DNA of 64,000 nucleotides from Paraburkholderia fungorum (GTDB lineage: Bacteria > Pseudomonadota > Gammaproteobacteria > Burkholderiales > Burkholderiaceae). A program made the position numbers and the translations under genes. The stretch spans positions 558,001 through 622,000 of the forward strand of contig NZ_FNKP01000001.1 of the NCBI RefSeq assembly GCF_900099835.1, written 5' to 3'. Below, one piece after another: positions 1 to 8,209 of this stretch (within the stretch, counting starts at the first letter, position 1; each line of letters opens with the position of its first letter). The notes beneath the pieces were generated by a model. That model did no database searches and was not told the DNA's origin. It worked only from the letters and a program-made list of their open reading frames with translations.

Positions 1-1383
1 GTCGTTGAACGGCTTGAAGTGGTTCAGATCCACGTAGCACGCATGGAAACCGGCCTGGTTGTCCAGTAGCCGCGCAATGTGCGAACTGATCGGGATATTG
101 CCCGGCAGAAAGGTCAGCGGATTCGCGTAGCGCGCCGCTTCGAGACGGACTTCGGTGACCGCGCGCACCAGGCTTTCGCCCGTGCCGAGGCCCGCGTATT
201 TGCCGTTCTCGGTAATCACGAAGCCGTCCGCGAGATAGCGCTGATCGTCGCTGGCGAGAAGCCGCGCCATCTGCTCGACCGTCATCGATTTCTCGATCAG
301 GACCGGCGACGCATTCGCAAACTGCATGCACGGCTTCTTGCCGAACAGCTCGCGGTGATACGGCAGCGCATAGCGGTCCATGAAACTGCGCCGGTTGATC
401 AGCGCGACCGGTTCGTCGCTTTCGATCACCGCCACCGCGTGCAGTTCGGGCAGGCGATTGAACAGGTCGAGCACGTTGTTATTGGTCGCGTGACGCGGCA
501 GCGCGGGCGCGTGGACCAGCATCCTCTCCGACGCCATGCCGCCCGACGGCGACGCGCTGCTGACCGCGCGCGTGGTCTCCGGGAACACGGCGATGTGCCC
601 GGCGCGCATCGCGTCGCGGGCCGCTTCGCTCACCTTGAGCGCAGGTTGCGCGTGCGGACGGCCGAAGAAAAAGCCTTGCCCGTAGCCGATCCCCATGTCG
701 CGCACCACGATCAGATCCGCTTCGTTCTCGATGCCCTCGGCCACCAGCTGCGCGCCGCTCGCTTTCGCGAAGTGCTGCATCGCGCGGACGGCCTCGAACT
801 TGAGCGGATCGCTGGCGATGTCGTGAATGAAGAAGCGGTCGATTTTCACGACGTCCGGTTGCAGCCGTACCCACAGATTCATGCTGGCGTTCGCGGTGCC
901 GTAGTCGTCGAGCGCGAATTGCGCGCCGGTATCGCGCAACGCCGCGACGACCGGCGCGAAGTCGGCCATGTCGGGAATCGCACTTTGCTCGGTCAACTCG
1001 ATCACGATCCGCTGCGGATCGATGCCGCAATCGCGCAGCAGCGCCAGAGTGTCTTCGCGTGCGGCGGCCAGCTGGCGGATCGCGCCCGCGCTGAAATTGA
1101 GGAACAGCTTGCCGGCGGTATCGAGTTTCGCGAACGTTTCGATACAGGTGCGCGCGGCAGCGCGCTCCAGTTCGATCGCGCAACCTTCGGCCAGCGCCTG
1201 CGAAAACAGCGCGAACGGCGCTTCGAGCGGTGTGCCCGCCGGGCCGCGAATCAAGCCTTCGTAGCCGAGGATCGCCCCGTCTTCGAACTCCACGATCGGC
1301 TGGAACACGGCGGACAGCTCACGCCGGGCGATCAACTCCTCGATGCGCGGCGCAGCGGATCGGGAGGGCGAACGAGGTTGCAT
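1..1383 (-). CDS. EAL-CBS-GGDEF cyclic-di-GMP signalling protein, C-terminus off the window
   Basis: The frame opens at an ATG at 1383 and runs off base 1, so only the first ~460 residues are visible. The N-terminal ~250 residues are an EAL phosphodiesterase domain: the signature is a variant EGL (YEGLIRGP), followed by LNFSAG, IELTEQ, LDDYGTAN, VKIDRF, AEGIEN and GYGQGFFFGRP, so the metal-binding acidic residues and catalytic Glu are retained. A paired CBS-like region follows (HAVAVIESDEPVALINR to VLIEKSMTVEQMA), and the last residues (YVDLNHFKPFND) match the start of a GGDEF domain. EAL proteins hydrolyse c-di-GMP in the cytoplasm; the GGDEF part may be regulatory. Whether the cyclase motif is intact cannot be seen. 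Family assignment is secure; the net activity is unknown. Confidence 0.88.
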   Translation of the reverse strand, partial: MQPRSPSRSAAPRIEELIARRELSAVFQPIVEFEDGAILGYEGLIRGPAGTPLEAPFALFSQALAEGCAIELERAAARTCIETFAKLDTAGKLFLNFSAGAIRQLAAAREDTLALLRDCGIDPQRIVIELTEQSAIPDMADFAPVVAALRDTGAQFALDDYGTANASMNLWVRLQPDVVKIDRFFIHDIASDPLKFEAVRAMQHFAKASGAQLVAEGIENEADLIVVRDMGIGYGQGFFFGRPHAQPALKVSEAARDAMRAGHIAVFPETTRAVSSASPSGGMASERMLVHAPALPRHATNNNVLDLFNRLPELHAVAVIESDEPVALINRRSFMDRYALPYHRELFGKKPCMQFANASPVLIEKSMTVEQMARLLASDDQRYLADGFVITENGKYAGLGTGESLVRAVTEVRLEAARYANPLTFLPGNIPISSHIARLLDNQAGFHACYVDLNHFKPFND

Positions 1384-1576
1384 GGCAGGAGGGCGTAGCG
1401 ATCGATCTACGGCTTATCGGCGATTCCAGTTTCGAAGTTAAGTGAATTTTTAATGAAATTAAGCACTGTTGTGGTGCTTCGGAGCATTTCTGAGATGCGG
1501 TCGGCGGCCGATTGAGAAACGTCTTATGCCATCAGGCTGAGGCGACAGCGCGGGCGTTTGGGCGTGAAATAACAAA

Positions 1577-1597
1577 AAAGCCGCACGAGGCGGCTTT
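1577..1597 (-). terminator. Rho-independent terminator of the symporter gene
   Basis: A perfect inverted repeat (AAAGCCGC / GCGGCTTT, 5-nt loop) lies 59 bases past the stop of the minus-strand transporter. Read on the minus strand it is followed by a T-rich tract. Confidence 0.8.
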
Positions 1598-1655
1598 CTT
1601 CACATGACGCTCAGGGAGGGCGCTTATGAACGTTCTGTTTGCATTGCGCGCGTAT

Positions 1656-2684
1656 TTACCGACGCGCGACGGCGGCAGCAGCCCGCTCGCGCGAGGCGGG
1701 GTGAGTCTCGCCGCTGATATCGCGCGCGCCCCAGCGCTGCGCGAGCGCGGCGCACACCATCAGCTGGATCTGGTGGAACAGCATCAGCGGCAACACGACG
1801 GCGCCCACCGCGTGCGAGGCGAAGATGACCTTGGCCATCGGCACGCCGGCCGCGAGGCTCTTCTTCGAGCCGCAGAAAATGATGGTGATCTGATCGGCGC
1901 GGTTGAAGCCGAGCCGCTTGCTGACGAAGATCGTCAGGCCCAGCGCCAGCGCGAGCAGCACGGCGCACACCACCAGCAGACCGCCGAGCGCGGACAGCGG
2001 AATCTGATGCCACAAGCCTTCGTTCACCGCCTCGCTGAACGCGCCGTACACCACCAGCAGGATCGAACCCTGGTCGACGAACTTCAGCACGCCGCGATTG
2101 CGCTCGATCCACTTGCCGATGAGCGGACGCAGCAGTTGACCGGCTACGAACGGCACCAGCAGTTGCAGCACGATGTTGCCCACCGTATGCCACGGCGAAG
2201 CGCCGCCGCCGGCAGCCTGATTGGTAACGACGACGCTGACGAGCGCGGGAGTGATGAAGATGCCGAGCAGGCTGGACGCGGACGCGCTACATACCGCCGC
2301 CGGCACGTTGCCTTTGGCGATGGAAGTAAACGCGATAGACGACTGGACAGTCGACGGCAGCGTGCAGAGGAAGAGGACCCCCGCATAGAGCGCCGGCGTG
2401 ACAAGTGGCGAAAGGATCGGTTTAAGCGCGAAGCCGAGCAGCGGAAAGAGCGCGAACGTGCTGAGAAGTACGACCAGATGGAGCCGCCAGTGCGTCGCGC
2501 CCGCAACGATCGCTTCGCGTGAGAGCTTGGCACCGTGCAGAAAGAACAGCAGGCCGACCGCCACGTTCGTCACCCAGTTGAAGCCGATGGCGGCCTGCCC
2601 GTGAACCGGCAGCAGGCTGGCGAGGATCACGGTGCCAACCAGGCACAGCGTGAAGTTATCGGGAAGCAGTTTCGGGCGAGCCAT
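1656..2684 (-). CDS. Bile acid:sodium symporter family transporter (YfeH type)
   Basis: Encodes a 342-residue, very hydrophobic inner-membrane protein with about nine to ten predicted membrane segments, beginning almost at the N-terminus (FTLCLVGTVILASLLP). Motifs such as GLLFFLHGAKLS and LPSTVQSSIAFTSIAKGN are typical of the SBF-like/YfeH branch of the bile acid:sodium symporter superfamily; the polar crossover segment PSTVQSS is the likely substrate/ion site in this fold. Substrate is unknown for most bacterial members (organic anions are plausible). It stands alone between its terminator and an AT-richer upstream region. Family call is strong, substrate unassigned. Confidence 0.9.
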   Translation of the reverse strand: MARPKLLPDNFTLCLVGTVILASLLPVHGQAAIGFNWVTNVAVGLLFFLHGAKLSREAIVAGATHWRLHLVVLLSTFALFPLLGFALKPILSPLVTPALYAGVLFLCTLPSTVQSSIAFTSIAKGNVPAAVCSASASSLLGIFITPALVSVVVTNQAAGGGASPWHTVGNIVLQLLVPFVAGQLLRPLIGKWIERNRGVLKFVDQGSILLVVYGAFSEAVNEGLWHQIPLSALGGLLVVCAVLLALALGLTIFVSKRLGFNRADQITIIFCGSKKSLAAGVPMAKVIFASHAVGAVVLPLMLFHQIQLMVCAALAQRWGARDISGETHPASRERAAAAVARR

Positions 2685-3268
2685 GTCGGAATCTCGATTC
2701 GGTGATGCGCACTGGCGCGGAAGGGGCGCGTAACAGCGCCACCTTAGGCTATGGGAAACGGCTATTGTTGTTGAAAATCGATTGAAAAAGCAAATTCATT
2801 TGCCGAATCGATTAATGAATGTTGTGCATTAAGAATGTCGTGTTAGCAGGACTTGATGGAATGCTTCGGGCCGTCTTTCAGTATTGGTCAGGGTGTCGGA
2901 TTGGTCCATCCTGTTTTGACAATCGGAAGCAAAAGTGGTGGCTGGAAGAAGCGCCGATTCGTCATACGCGAGAGCGTTTCGCAGGGTGCCGAAAAGCCCT
3001 GCCGCCAAGCTGTTCCGATGCGTTCGCGCAAGTGCTGTGTCGCACAAAAACGTCGCAGTAACAAGGTGTTACATCCAGGGAGGAGGCCTAACACTTTTTG
3101 GCTCGACACCCTCCGCCGACGCCCATAAATTACGGTTCAAAGGCCGTCGGGATACCACGCACCGCGAATCGAACGCGTTGTTCGTAGCGTCCCAGAACAA
3201 GTCCGTTGCAGCTCGAACGGCGGACTTCAGGCAAGTCTTCGGGCGTGAGAGTCACCAAGGTGGACGGG
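2685..3268. other. Gene-poor upstream region, AT-rich island
   Basis: No convincing gene. Around 2755-2835 base composition drops well below the surrounding GC, with two copies of the palindrome AATCGATT near 2779 and 2807; this is probably the promoter area of the minus-strand transporter. At 3066-3094 a short inverted repeat (GTGTTA/TAACAC) encloses a strong Shine-Dalgarno-like GGGAGGAGG and is followed by T5, but no start codon follows at a usable distance. Confidence 0.4.
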
Positions 3269-3862
3269 TTGTCGAGAACGAAGCACTGGGCGCTGGGCGC
3301 GGTTATTGCCGTGTTGTGCTCGTTCGTCCATGCAAAAGGACCGGGCGTGCCGCACGGCGGCGGTGGTTTTTCCGGTATGCATTCGGGTGCTTCCCCGGGT
3401 GCTTCCTATTCGCATGCGCCGGATCGCTCCATGCGTGCGGACATGCGCGGCGGCGGTAACGTCCGTTACTCGGGTGCGCCTGCAGCAAGATCAGGCCGAT
3501 ATCAGGCGGCTGATCGCAATGCACGAGCATCGCGTGGCGCCGCAAACTATGCCAGCGACAGGTATGCCGACGGTTTTCACGGTGCCAATGGTTTTGGTGT
3601 CTATAGTCCCAGCGTGCGCGGCCTCACCACACCGTCCCATTATCCCGATGACGGCCGTGGCCGCATGCAGTACGCCGGCGCAATTACGCAGGTTAGCGCC
3701 GAGTCCCGCTCGGTGCCGCGACCGCCTCCCAATGCGCCCATGCGCTCCGGTTCGATTCGCGCCGACGTCGCCCGCTATAACGAAGAGCGTGGTGCTTCAC
3801 GTGTGATGCAGCGTCAGAGTGACGATCCGCGTCAGCCGGAAGGGTCGCCGTACCGTAACTAG
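3269..3862 (+). CDS. Secreted Gly/Arg/Ser-rich hypothetical protein
   Basis: I favour a TTG start at 3269 because AAGGTGG lies just upstream (3257-3263) and this start places a normal signal peptide at the N-terminus: basic LSRTKHW, hydrophobic ALGAVIAVLCSFV, cleavage after HAK or nearby. In-frame starts at 3206 and 3245 (GTG) would add a non-signal extension. The mature ~175 residues are low complexity, rich in Gly, Ser, Arg, Pro and Tyr (HGGGGFSGMHSG, APAARSGRYQAADRNAR), with no catalytic motif or transmembrane segment. I do not recognise a family; it looks like an exported, probably disordered envelope or surface protein. It is monocistronic, upstream of the porin gene. Confidence 0.55.
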   Translation: MSRTKHWALGAVIAVLCSFVHAKGPGVPHGGGGFSGMHSGASPGASYSHAPDRSMRADMRGGGNVRYSGAPAARSGRYQAADRNARASRGAANYASDRYADGFHGANGFGVYSPSVRGLTTPSHYPDDGRGRMQYAGAITQVSAESRSVPRPPPNAPMRSGSIRADVARYNEERGASRVMQRQSDDPRQPEGSPYRN

Positions 3863-4476
3863 TAGTTCAAGCGGGTTCTCCGCAGACCTGTATTTAACTT
3901 CATCAATTCAGATAGCTGACCGGTACGATTACTGCGCGATAATTTCGCGCGTCCTGTTTCCTGTTCGCCGCCTCTGCTGCAAAAATTCAAGCTGCAATCC
4001 TCGCTCGATCGGCTCGTTTTTGCCGCGTCGCTCAGCTTTCCGCGCTCGTCCGCTTTAATCCGCCACTAATCCCGCCGCTCAATGTGACGTTTCGACGCCA
4101 CACTTTTTTGAAAACGCTCGGCAGTCATACCCTTCCCGTCGTCAAATCTCACCCGTTCTGCGGCAGTGCGTCATTCGTATGTCATCAGATGTCTGAAAGC
4201 GCCGCGTAGCTTGGCCTCCAGGCCATTTTGCGCGATGCAGCGAATTCGATCGCGACGCCGTGCGGATGACGAAGACTGCAGCTGTAGCAGGTCGATAAGC
4301 GACAAAACTAATCAGACCGATATACCCGCAATAACCAACGATATTTTTGTCCATAAAAATGGTCCGCAAAGATGGTCCCGCCCAGCTTGGTTCGACGATC
4401 GAACGGACAACAACAAAAGTTCACGCGAGCTCCCTTTCGCACAGCCACACCTTTTTTGACAAAGACAGGAGAACCC
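3863..4476. other. Long intergenic region upstream of the porin
   Basis: No open frame with coding character. It is less GC-rich than neighbouring genes. A short inverted repeat GTTCGA-CGA-TCGAAC at about 4390-4404 lies 70 bases before the porin start and is the only operator-like element I noticed; no regulator can be named. A long leader and complex control are common for porin genes. Confidence 0.35.
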
Positions 4477-5562
4477 ATGAAAACAAGCAACAGCAGTGCG
4501 CTGAAGACCATCCTCAAGGCAACCGCGTGTGCCGCTCTGCTGGCCAGTGCATCGTCTGCTTTTGCGCAATCGAGCGTGCAGCTTTACGGTCAGGTCGACG
4601 AATGGGTCGGCTCGCAAAAATTCCCCGGCGGAAAAAGCGCAGCAGTGGTGTCCGGCGGCGGTATGTCGACGTCGTACTGGGGCTTGAAGGGTTCTGAAGA
4701 TCTGGGTAACGGCTACAAGGCGATTTTCGCGCTGGAAGGCTTCTTCCTCGCGCAGAACGGCCAGTACGGCCGCTTCACCGGCGACACGATGTTTTCGCGT
4801 AACGCGTACGTGGGCATCGAATCGCCGTACGGTACGATCACCGCCGGCCGTCTGACGACGCCGCTGTTCGTGTCGACGATTCTGTTCAACCCGTTCGTCG
4901 ACTCGTATGTGTTCTCGCCGATGATTTACCACACGTACCTCGGCCTCGGCACGTTCCCGACGTACTCGACGGACCAGGGCGTGACCGGCGACTCGGGCTG
5001 GAGCAACGCGGTGCAGTACTCGTCGCCGAACTTCAACGGTTTGAGCGCGACGGCAATGTACGCACTTGGCAACACGACCGAAAACGGCGCGAAGAAGTGG
5101 AGCGGCCAGGTGCTGTACTTCCACGGCCCGTTTGCGGCGACGGCGGTGTACCAGTACGTGAACTTCAACAACACGCCGGGCGACCTGGGCAGCTTCGACA
5201 CGTCGGGCGTGCCGGGCCTGAAGAGCCAGAGCGTCGGCCAAGTCGGTGTCTCGTACGACCTGAAGTTCGTCAAGCTCTACGGTCAGTACATGTACACGTA
5301 CAACGACCAGCAGGTCACGAGCTGGCACGTGAACACGGGACAAGGCGGCGTGACGGTGCCGTTCGGCCCGGGCTCGATCATGGCGTCGTACGCGTATTCG
5401 CGTAACGGCGGCGGTTCGAACCAGACGCGTCAGACGGCGGCAGCGGGTTACGACTACCCGCTCTCGAAGCGCACGGACGTCTACGCGGCTTATCTGTACG
5501 ACCACATCACCGGCCAGTCGAGCGGCAATACGTACGGCGTCGGTCTGCGCGCGAAATTCTAA
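4477..5562 (+). CDS. Gram-negative general porin (OmpC-like, Burkholderia type)
   Basis: ATG at 4477 is preceded by AGGAGA at 4467-4472. The 361-residue product has a signal peptide (KTILKATACAALLASASSAFA, cut before QSS) and then the classical porin start SSVQLYGQVDEWVG. Alternating amphipathic strands, SRNAYVGIESPYGTITAGR and the C-terminal GNTYGVGLRAKF ending in Phe are hallmarks of trimeric 16-stranded outer-membrane porins assembled by the Bam complex. Such porins allow passive entry of small hydrophilic solutes. An in-frame ATG does not occur closer to the signal peptide, so the start is firm. Monocistronic, closed by two consecutive hairpins. Confidence 0.95.
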   Translation: MKTSNSSALKTILKATACAALLASASSAFAQSSVQLYGQVDEWVGSQKFPGGKSAAVVSGGGMSTSYWGLKGSEDLGNGYKAIFALEGFFLAQNGQYGRFTGDTMFSRNAYVGIESPYGTITAGRLTTPLFVSTILFNPFVDSYVFSPMIYHTYLGLGTFPTYSTDQGVTGDSGWSNAVQYSSPNFNGLSATAMYALGNTTENGAKKWSGQVLYFHGPFAATAVYQYVNFNNTPGDLGSFDTSGVPGLKSQSVGQVGVSYDLKFVKLYGQYMYTYNDQQVTSWHVNTGQGGVTVPFGPGSIMASYAYSRNGGGSNQTRQTAAAGYDYPLSKRTDVYAAYLYDHITGQSSGNTYGVGLRAKF

Positions 5563-5575
5563 ACGCGTCGATCCT

Positions 5576-5609
5576 GCCAGGTGGCGTCTGCTTGCAGACG
5601 CCACCTGGC
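5576..5609 (+). terminator. Long perfect hairpin directly after the porin stop
   Basis: CCAGGTGGCGTCTG / CAGACGCCACCTGG with a 4-nt loop is perfectly paired, starting 14 bases past the porin stop. There is no T tract, so it may act as an mRNA 3'-stabilising structure rather than a terminator by itself. Confidence 0.6.
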
Positions 5610-5644
5610 GGTTGGTCAATCAGCACAATTAGCATCCTCCTTTC

Positions 5645-5676
5645 AAAAGCCCGCCTTCTTCCGAAGGCGGGCTTTT
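5645..5676 (+). terminator. Rho-independent terminator of the porin gene
   Basis: AAAAGCCCGCCTT / AAGGCGGGCTTTT with a short loop, the usual GC-stem then T4 arrangement; it would work in both directions. Confidence 0.85.
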
Positions 5677-5771
5677 GCGCTTCTGGAACTGACCCAGTGC
5701 GAGGTTTGCCGACCATCTTTTGATAAACGCGGCAAAATGTCGTCGATTAATTCCTGAAGCGAGCGATTGAG

Positions 5772-6704
5772 ATGGATACCCTCGTCAGCATGAAAGTGTT
5801 CCGCCATGTGGTCGAAGTCGGCAGTTTTGTCGGCGCGGCCGAGCGGATGGAGATGTCGGCGGCGATGGCGAGCAAGCACGTGATGCATCTCGAACAGCAA
5901 CTCGGCGCGCGTCTGCTGAACCGCACCACGCGGCGCGTCGCTCCGACCGAGGCGGGGCGCGAATACTACGAGCGGCTGAGCCAGGCGCTCACCGAGCTCG
6001 ACGAAGCGGGTCAGGTGGTCGGCGCGGCGAGCGTCGTGCCGCAGGGGCGCTTACGGGTGTCGTCGCTGTCGGCGTTCGGCTTGAGCTATGTGATGGCGGC
6101 GGTCGGCGACTACGCCGCGCAATATCCGCAAGTCACCGTCGATATGACCTTGTCCGACCGCGTGGTCGAACTGATCGACGAGGGTTTTGATGTCGCGATC
6201 CGGGCTTCGCCGAGCGGGCTGAAGTCGTCGTCGCTGATCGCGCGGCAGATCGCGACGGCGCATCTCGTGCTGTGCGCGTCGCCCGCGTATTTGCGACGGC
6301 ACGGCACGCCGAAGAGCGTCGCCGATCTCGCGCGCCACAACTATTTGCAGTACGCAGGCGTGTCGGTGCCTGAAATCGCGACCGGCGAGACCTCGCCGCG
6401 TGTGCGTCTGTCGGGCAATCTGATCGTCAATCATCTGGAGGCGCAGCGCGTGCTCGTGCTGCAGGGCGCGGGTATCGCGATGCTCGGCACCGAGGTGATC
6501 GGCCCGGATCTGGCCGAGGGTCGCCTCGTGCCGCTGCTGGTGGACGAAGTGCCGCCACGCGAGCTGCCGATTCACGTGGTGTATGCAAGCCGGCGGCATT
6601 TGTCGGCGAAGGTGCGTTCGTTCGTCGACTTTCTCGCTGAGCGGTTCACGAACGAGTCGCTGTGGCCGTCGCTTGAGCAGATCAGGGAGTTGGCGGTGGG
6701 GTAG
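5772..6704 (+). CDS. LysR-family transcriptional regulator
   Basis: 310 residues, the usual LysR length. Residues 1-60 form the winged helix-turn-helix (MDTLVSMKVFRHVVEVGSFVGAAERMEMS ... LEQQLGARLLNRTTRRV, here given in parts). Residues ~90-300 are the periplasmic-binding-protein-like effector domain (GRLRVSSLSAFG, LSDRVVELIDEGFDVAIRA). The subgroup resembles the CrgA/AaeR-type regulators that often control a divergent gene. Here its upstream neighbour is the convergent end of the porin gene, and its downstream neighbour faces it, so no target is obvious. The effector is unknown. Confidence 0.93.
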   Translation: MDTLVSMKVFRHVVEVGSFVGAAERMEMSAAMASKHVMHLEQQLGARLLNRTTRRVAPTEAGREYYERLSQALTELDEAGQVVGAASVVPQGRLRVSSLSAFGLSYVMAAVGDYAAQYPQVTVDMTLSDRVVELIDEGFDVAIRASPSGLKSSSLIARQIATAHLVLCASPAYLRRHGTPKSVADLARHNYLQYAGVSVPEIATGETSPRVRLSGNLIVNHLEAQRVLVLQGAGIAMLGTEVIGPDLAEGRLVPLLVDEVPPRELPIHVVYASRRHLSAKVRSFVDFLAERFTNESLWPSLEQIRELAVG

Positions 6705-6896
6705 CGGGGTGTTGCGGGCGGCTTGTATTCGACGCCTCGCAGCCAGTCATTGCTGGCGGGTGCAACTGGCGAAGGACTTAGCCTGTCGCCGAGCGTCTGC
6801 GGGAATTTTTTAAGCCGAGGTTCGACCTGATCTTAATGAACCCCGGCATCTCACCCAACCAACAACCCCATCAGGTGAGCACTCAGTCATCGCCCC

Positions 6897-7856
6897 TTAG
6901 CGCGCAATTCCCAGCCGCGCCTTCGCGTCGTCATATTCCTTCTTCAGACGCTGCACCAGTTCACCCACGCTCGGCACGTCGTCCATCAGACCGACGCCCT
7001 GGCCTGCGCCCCAGATGTCTTTCCACGCCTTCGCCTTGTCGCTGGCGAAGTTCATCGCACTCTTGTCCGACTCCGGCAGCGCGTCCGGGTCCAGCCCCGC
7101 GTTCACGATGCTTTCGCGGATGTAGTTGCCGTGCACGCCGGTGAACAGGTTCGTGTAGATGATGTCCGACGCGTTGGAATTGACGATCGCCTGCTTGTAG
7201 CTCTCGACCGCGTGCGCTTCCTGGGTCGCGATAAAACGCGTGCCCATGTAGGCGAGGTCCGCGCCCATTGCCTGCGCGGCGAGAATCGAGCCGCCGTTGG
7301 CGATCGAGCCGGACAACACGATCGGGCCGTCGAACATGCGCCGCACTTCGCCGACCAGCGCGAACGGCGAGGTCGTGCCCGCGTGGCCGCCCGCGCCGGA
7401 CGCCACCAGGATCAGACCGTCGACGCCCGCTTCGAGCGCCTTCTGCGCGTGGCGCAGGTTGATCACGTCGTGCAGCACGATGCCGCCGTAGCTGTGCACC
7501 GCGTCGACGATTTCACGCGCGGGCGCGCGCAGGCTCGTGATGAAAATCGGCACCTTGTGTTCGACGCACACGCGCACGTCGTGCTCGAGCCGAGTATTCG
7601 ACTGATGGACGATCTGGTTGACCGCAATCGGCCCGATGATCGCGTCGGGATGGGCGGCCTTGTGTTCGGCGAGTTGTGCCTGGATCTGCGTGAGCCATTC
7701 GTCGAGCAGTTCTGCGGGGCGCGCGTTCAGCGCCGGGAACGAACCGACGATCCCGGCCTTACATTGGGCCAACACGAGTTCGGGATAGCTGACGATGAAC
7801 ATCGGCGAAGCGACGACCGGCAACGCTAGGTTTTGCAGAACGGCGGGCAATGCCAT
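6897..7856 (-). CDS. Nitronate monooxygenase (FMN-dependent, NMO/2-nitropropane dioxygenase family)
   Basis: 319 residues with a TIM-barrel NMO pattern: N-terminal LALPVVASPMFIVSYPELVLA, VPIFITSLRAP, the FMN-phosphate loops GLILVASGAGGHAGTTSPFAL and IVLSGSIANGGSILAAQAMGADLAYMGTRF. These enzymes oxidise alkyl nitronates to carbonyls and nitrite using FMN and O2; close relatives also occur in fatty-acid-related clusters. AGGAG sits nine bases before the ATG. It is divergent from the dehalogenase-like gene, with a candidate operator over its probable promoter. Family certain, physiological substrate inferred. Confidence 0.9.
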   Translation of the reverse strand: MALPAVLQNLALPVVASPMFIVSYPELVLAQCKAGIVGSFPALNARPAELLDEWLTQIQAQLAEHKAAHPDAIIGPIAVNQIVHQSNTRLEHDVRVCVEHKVPIFITSLRAPAREIVDAVHSYGGIVLHDVINLRHAQKALEAGVDGLILVASGAGGHAGTTSPFALVGEVRRMFDGPIVLSGSIANGGSILAAQAMGADLAYMGTRFIATQEAHAVESYKQAIVNSNASDIIYTNLFTGVHGNYIRESIVNAGLDPDALPESDKSAMNFASDKAKAWKDIWGAGQGVGLMDDVPSVGELVQRLKKEYDDAKARLGIAR

Positions 7857-8209
7857 AGTGCGAGTCTCCTGATTTGGACGAACCGGCGCGACGTTGAGCG
7901 CCCGGCGTTTGATGAGTTTAGCGGCACATGGAACGGCGCATATGGCGGCGCAGCCAGCGTGCAGTTCGCCGCGACTGACCGGCGTTCACACTGCCTTCAC
8001 GACCACGCTTCCAGATGCAAAACCATGTCCGTCCGAAAATTTAAGAACGGTCGTTCGATTATAGGCGAAGCGTGACGCGTGCGCCGTGCGGCATCGTTTG
8101 GAACAGTTGGAAGGAGAGTTCAGTTTCTACGTTTGCGTGGGTTACCCCACTGGTGCGGACAGATTGCGCTTTTACAATGCTCGAACTCCCAAACGACAAG
8201 AGAGACGCC
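7857..8209. promoter_or_regulatory. Divergent promoter region with operator-like palindrome
   Basis: On the minus strand TATAAT occupies 8063-8058, and the palindrome GAACG-GT-CGTTC (8045-8056) lies where transcription of the nitronate monooxygenase gene would begin, a TetR-type repressor arrangement. On the plus strand TTTACAATG places a TACAAT -10 at 8173-8178, 32 bases before the chosen dehalogenase start. No regulator gene is adjacent. -35 elements are poor on both sides. Confidence 0.5.

Noticed and set aside
1626..2522. A 298-codon plus-strand frame preceded by GGGAGG
   Set aside because: It has a good-looking ribosome site, but the translation is Arg/His/Gln-rich antisense of the symporter gene, and the symporter is a clear membrane family member.
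2819..3128. Several short ORFs in the AT-rich region upstream of the secreted Gly/Arg-rich gene
   Set aside because: Overlapping frames on both strands, none with a convincing ribosome site or compositional signal.
4390..4404. Palindrome GTTCGA-CGA-TCGAAC upstream of the porin as an operator
   Set aside because: Too short and no matching regulator; mentioned only in the region entry.
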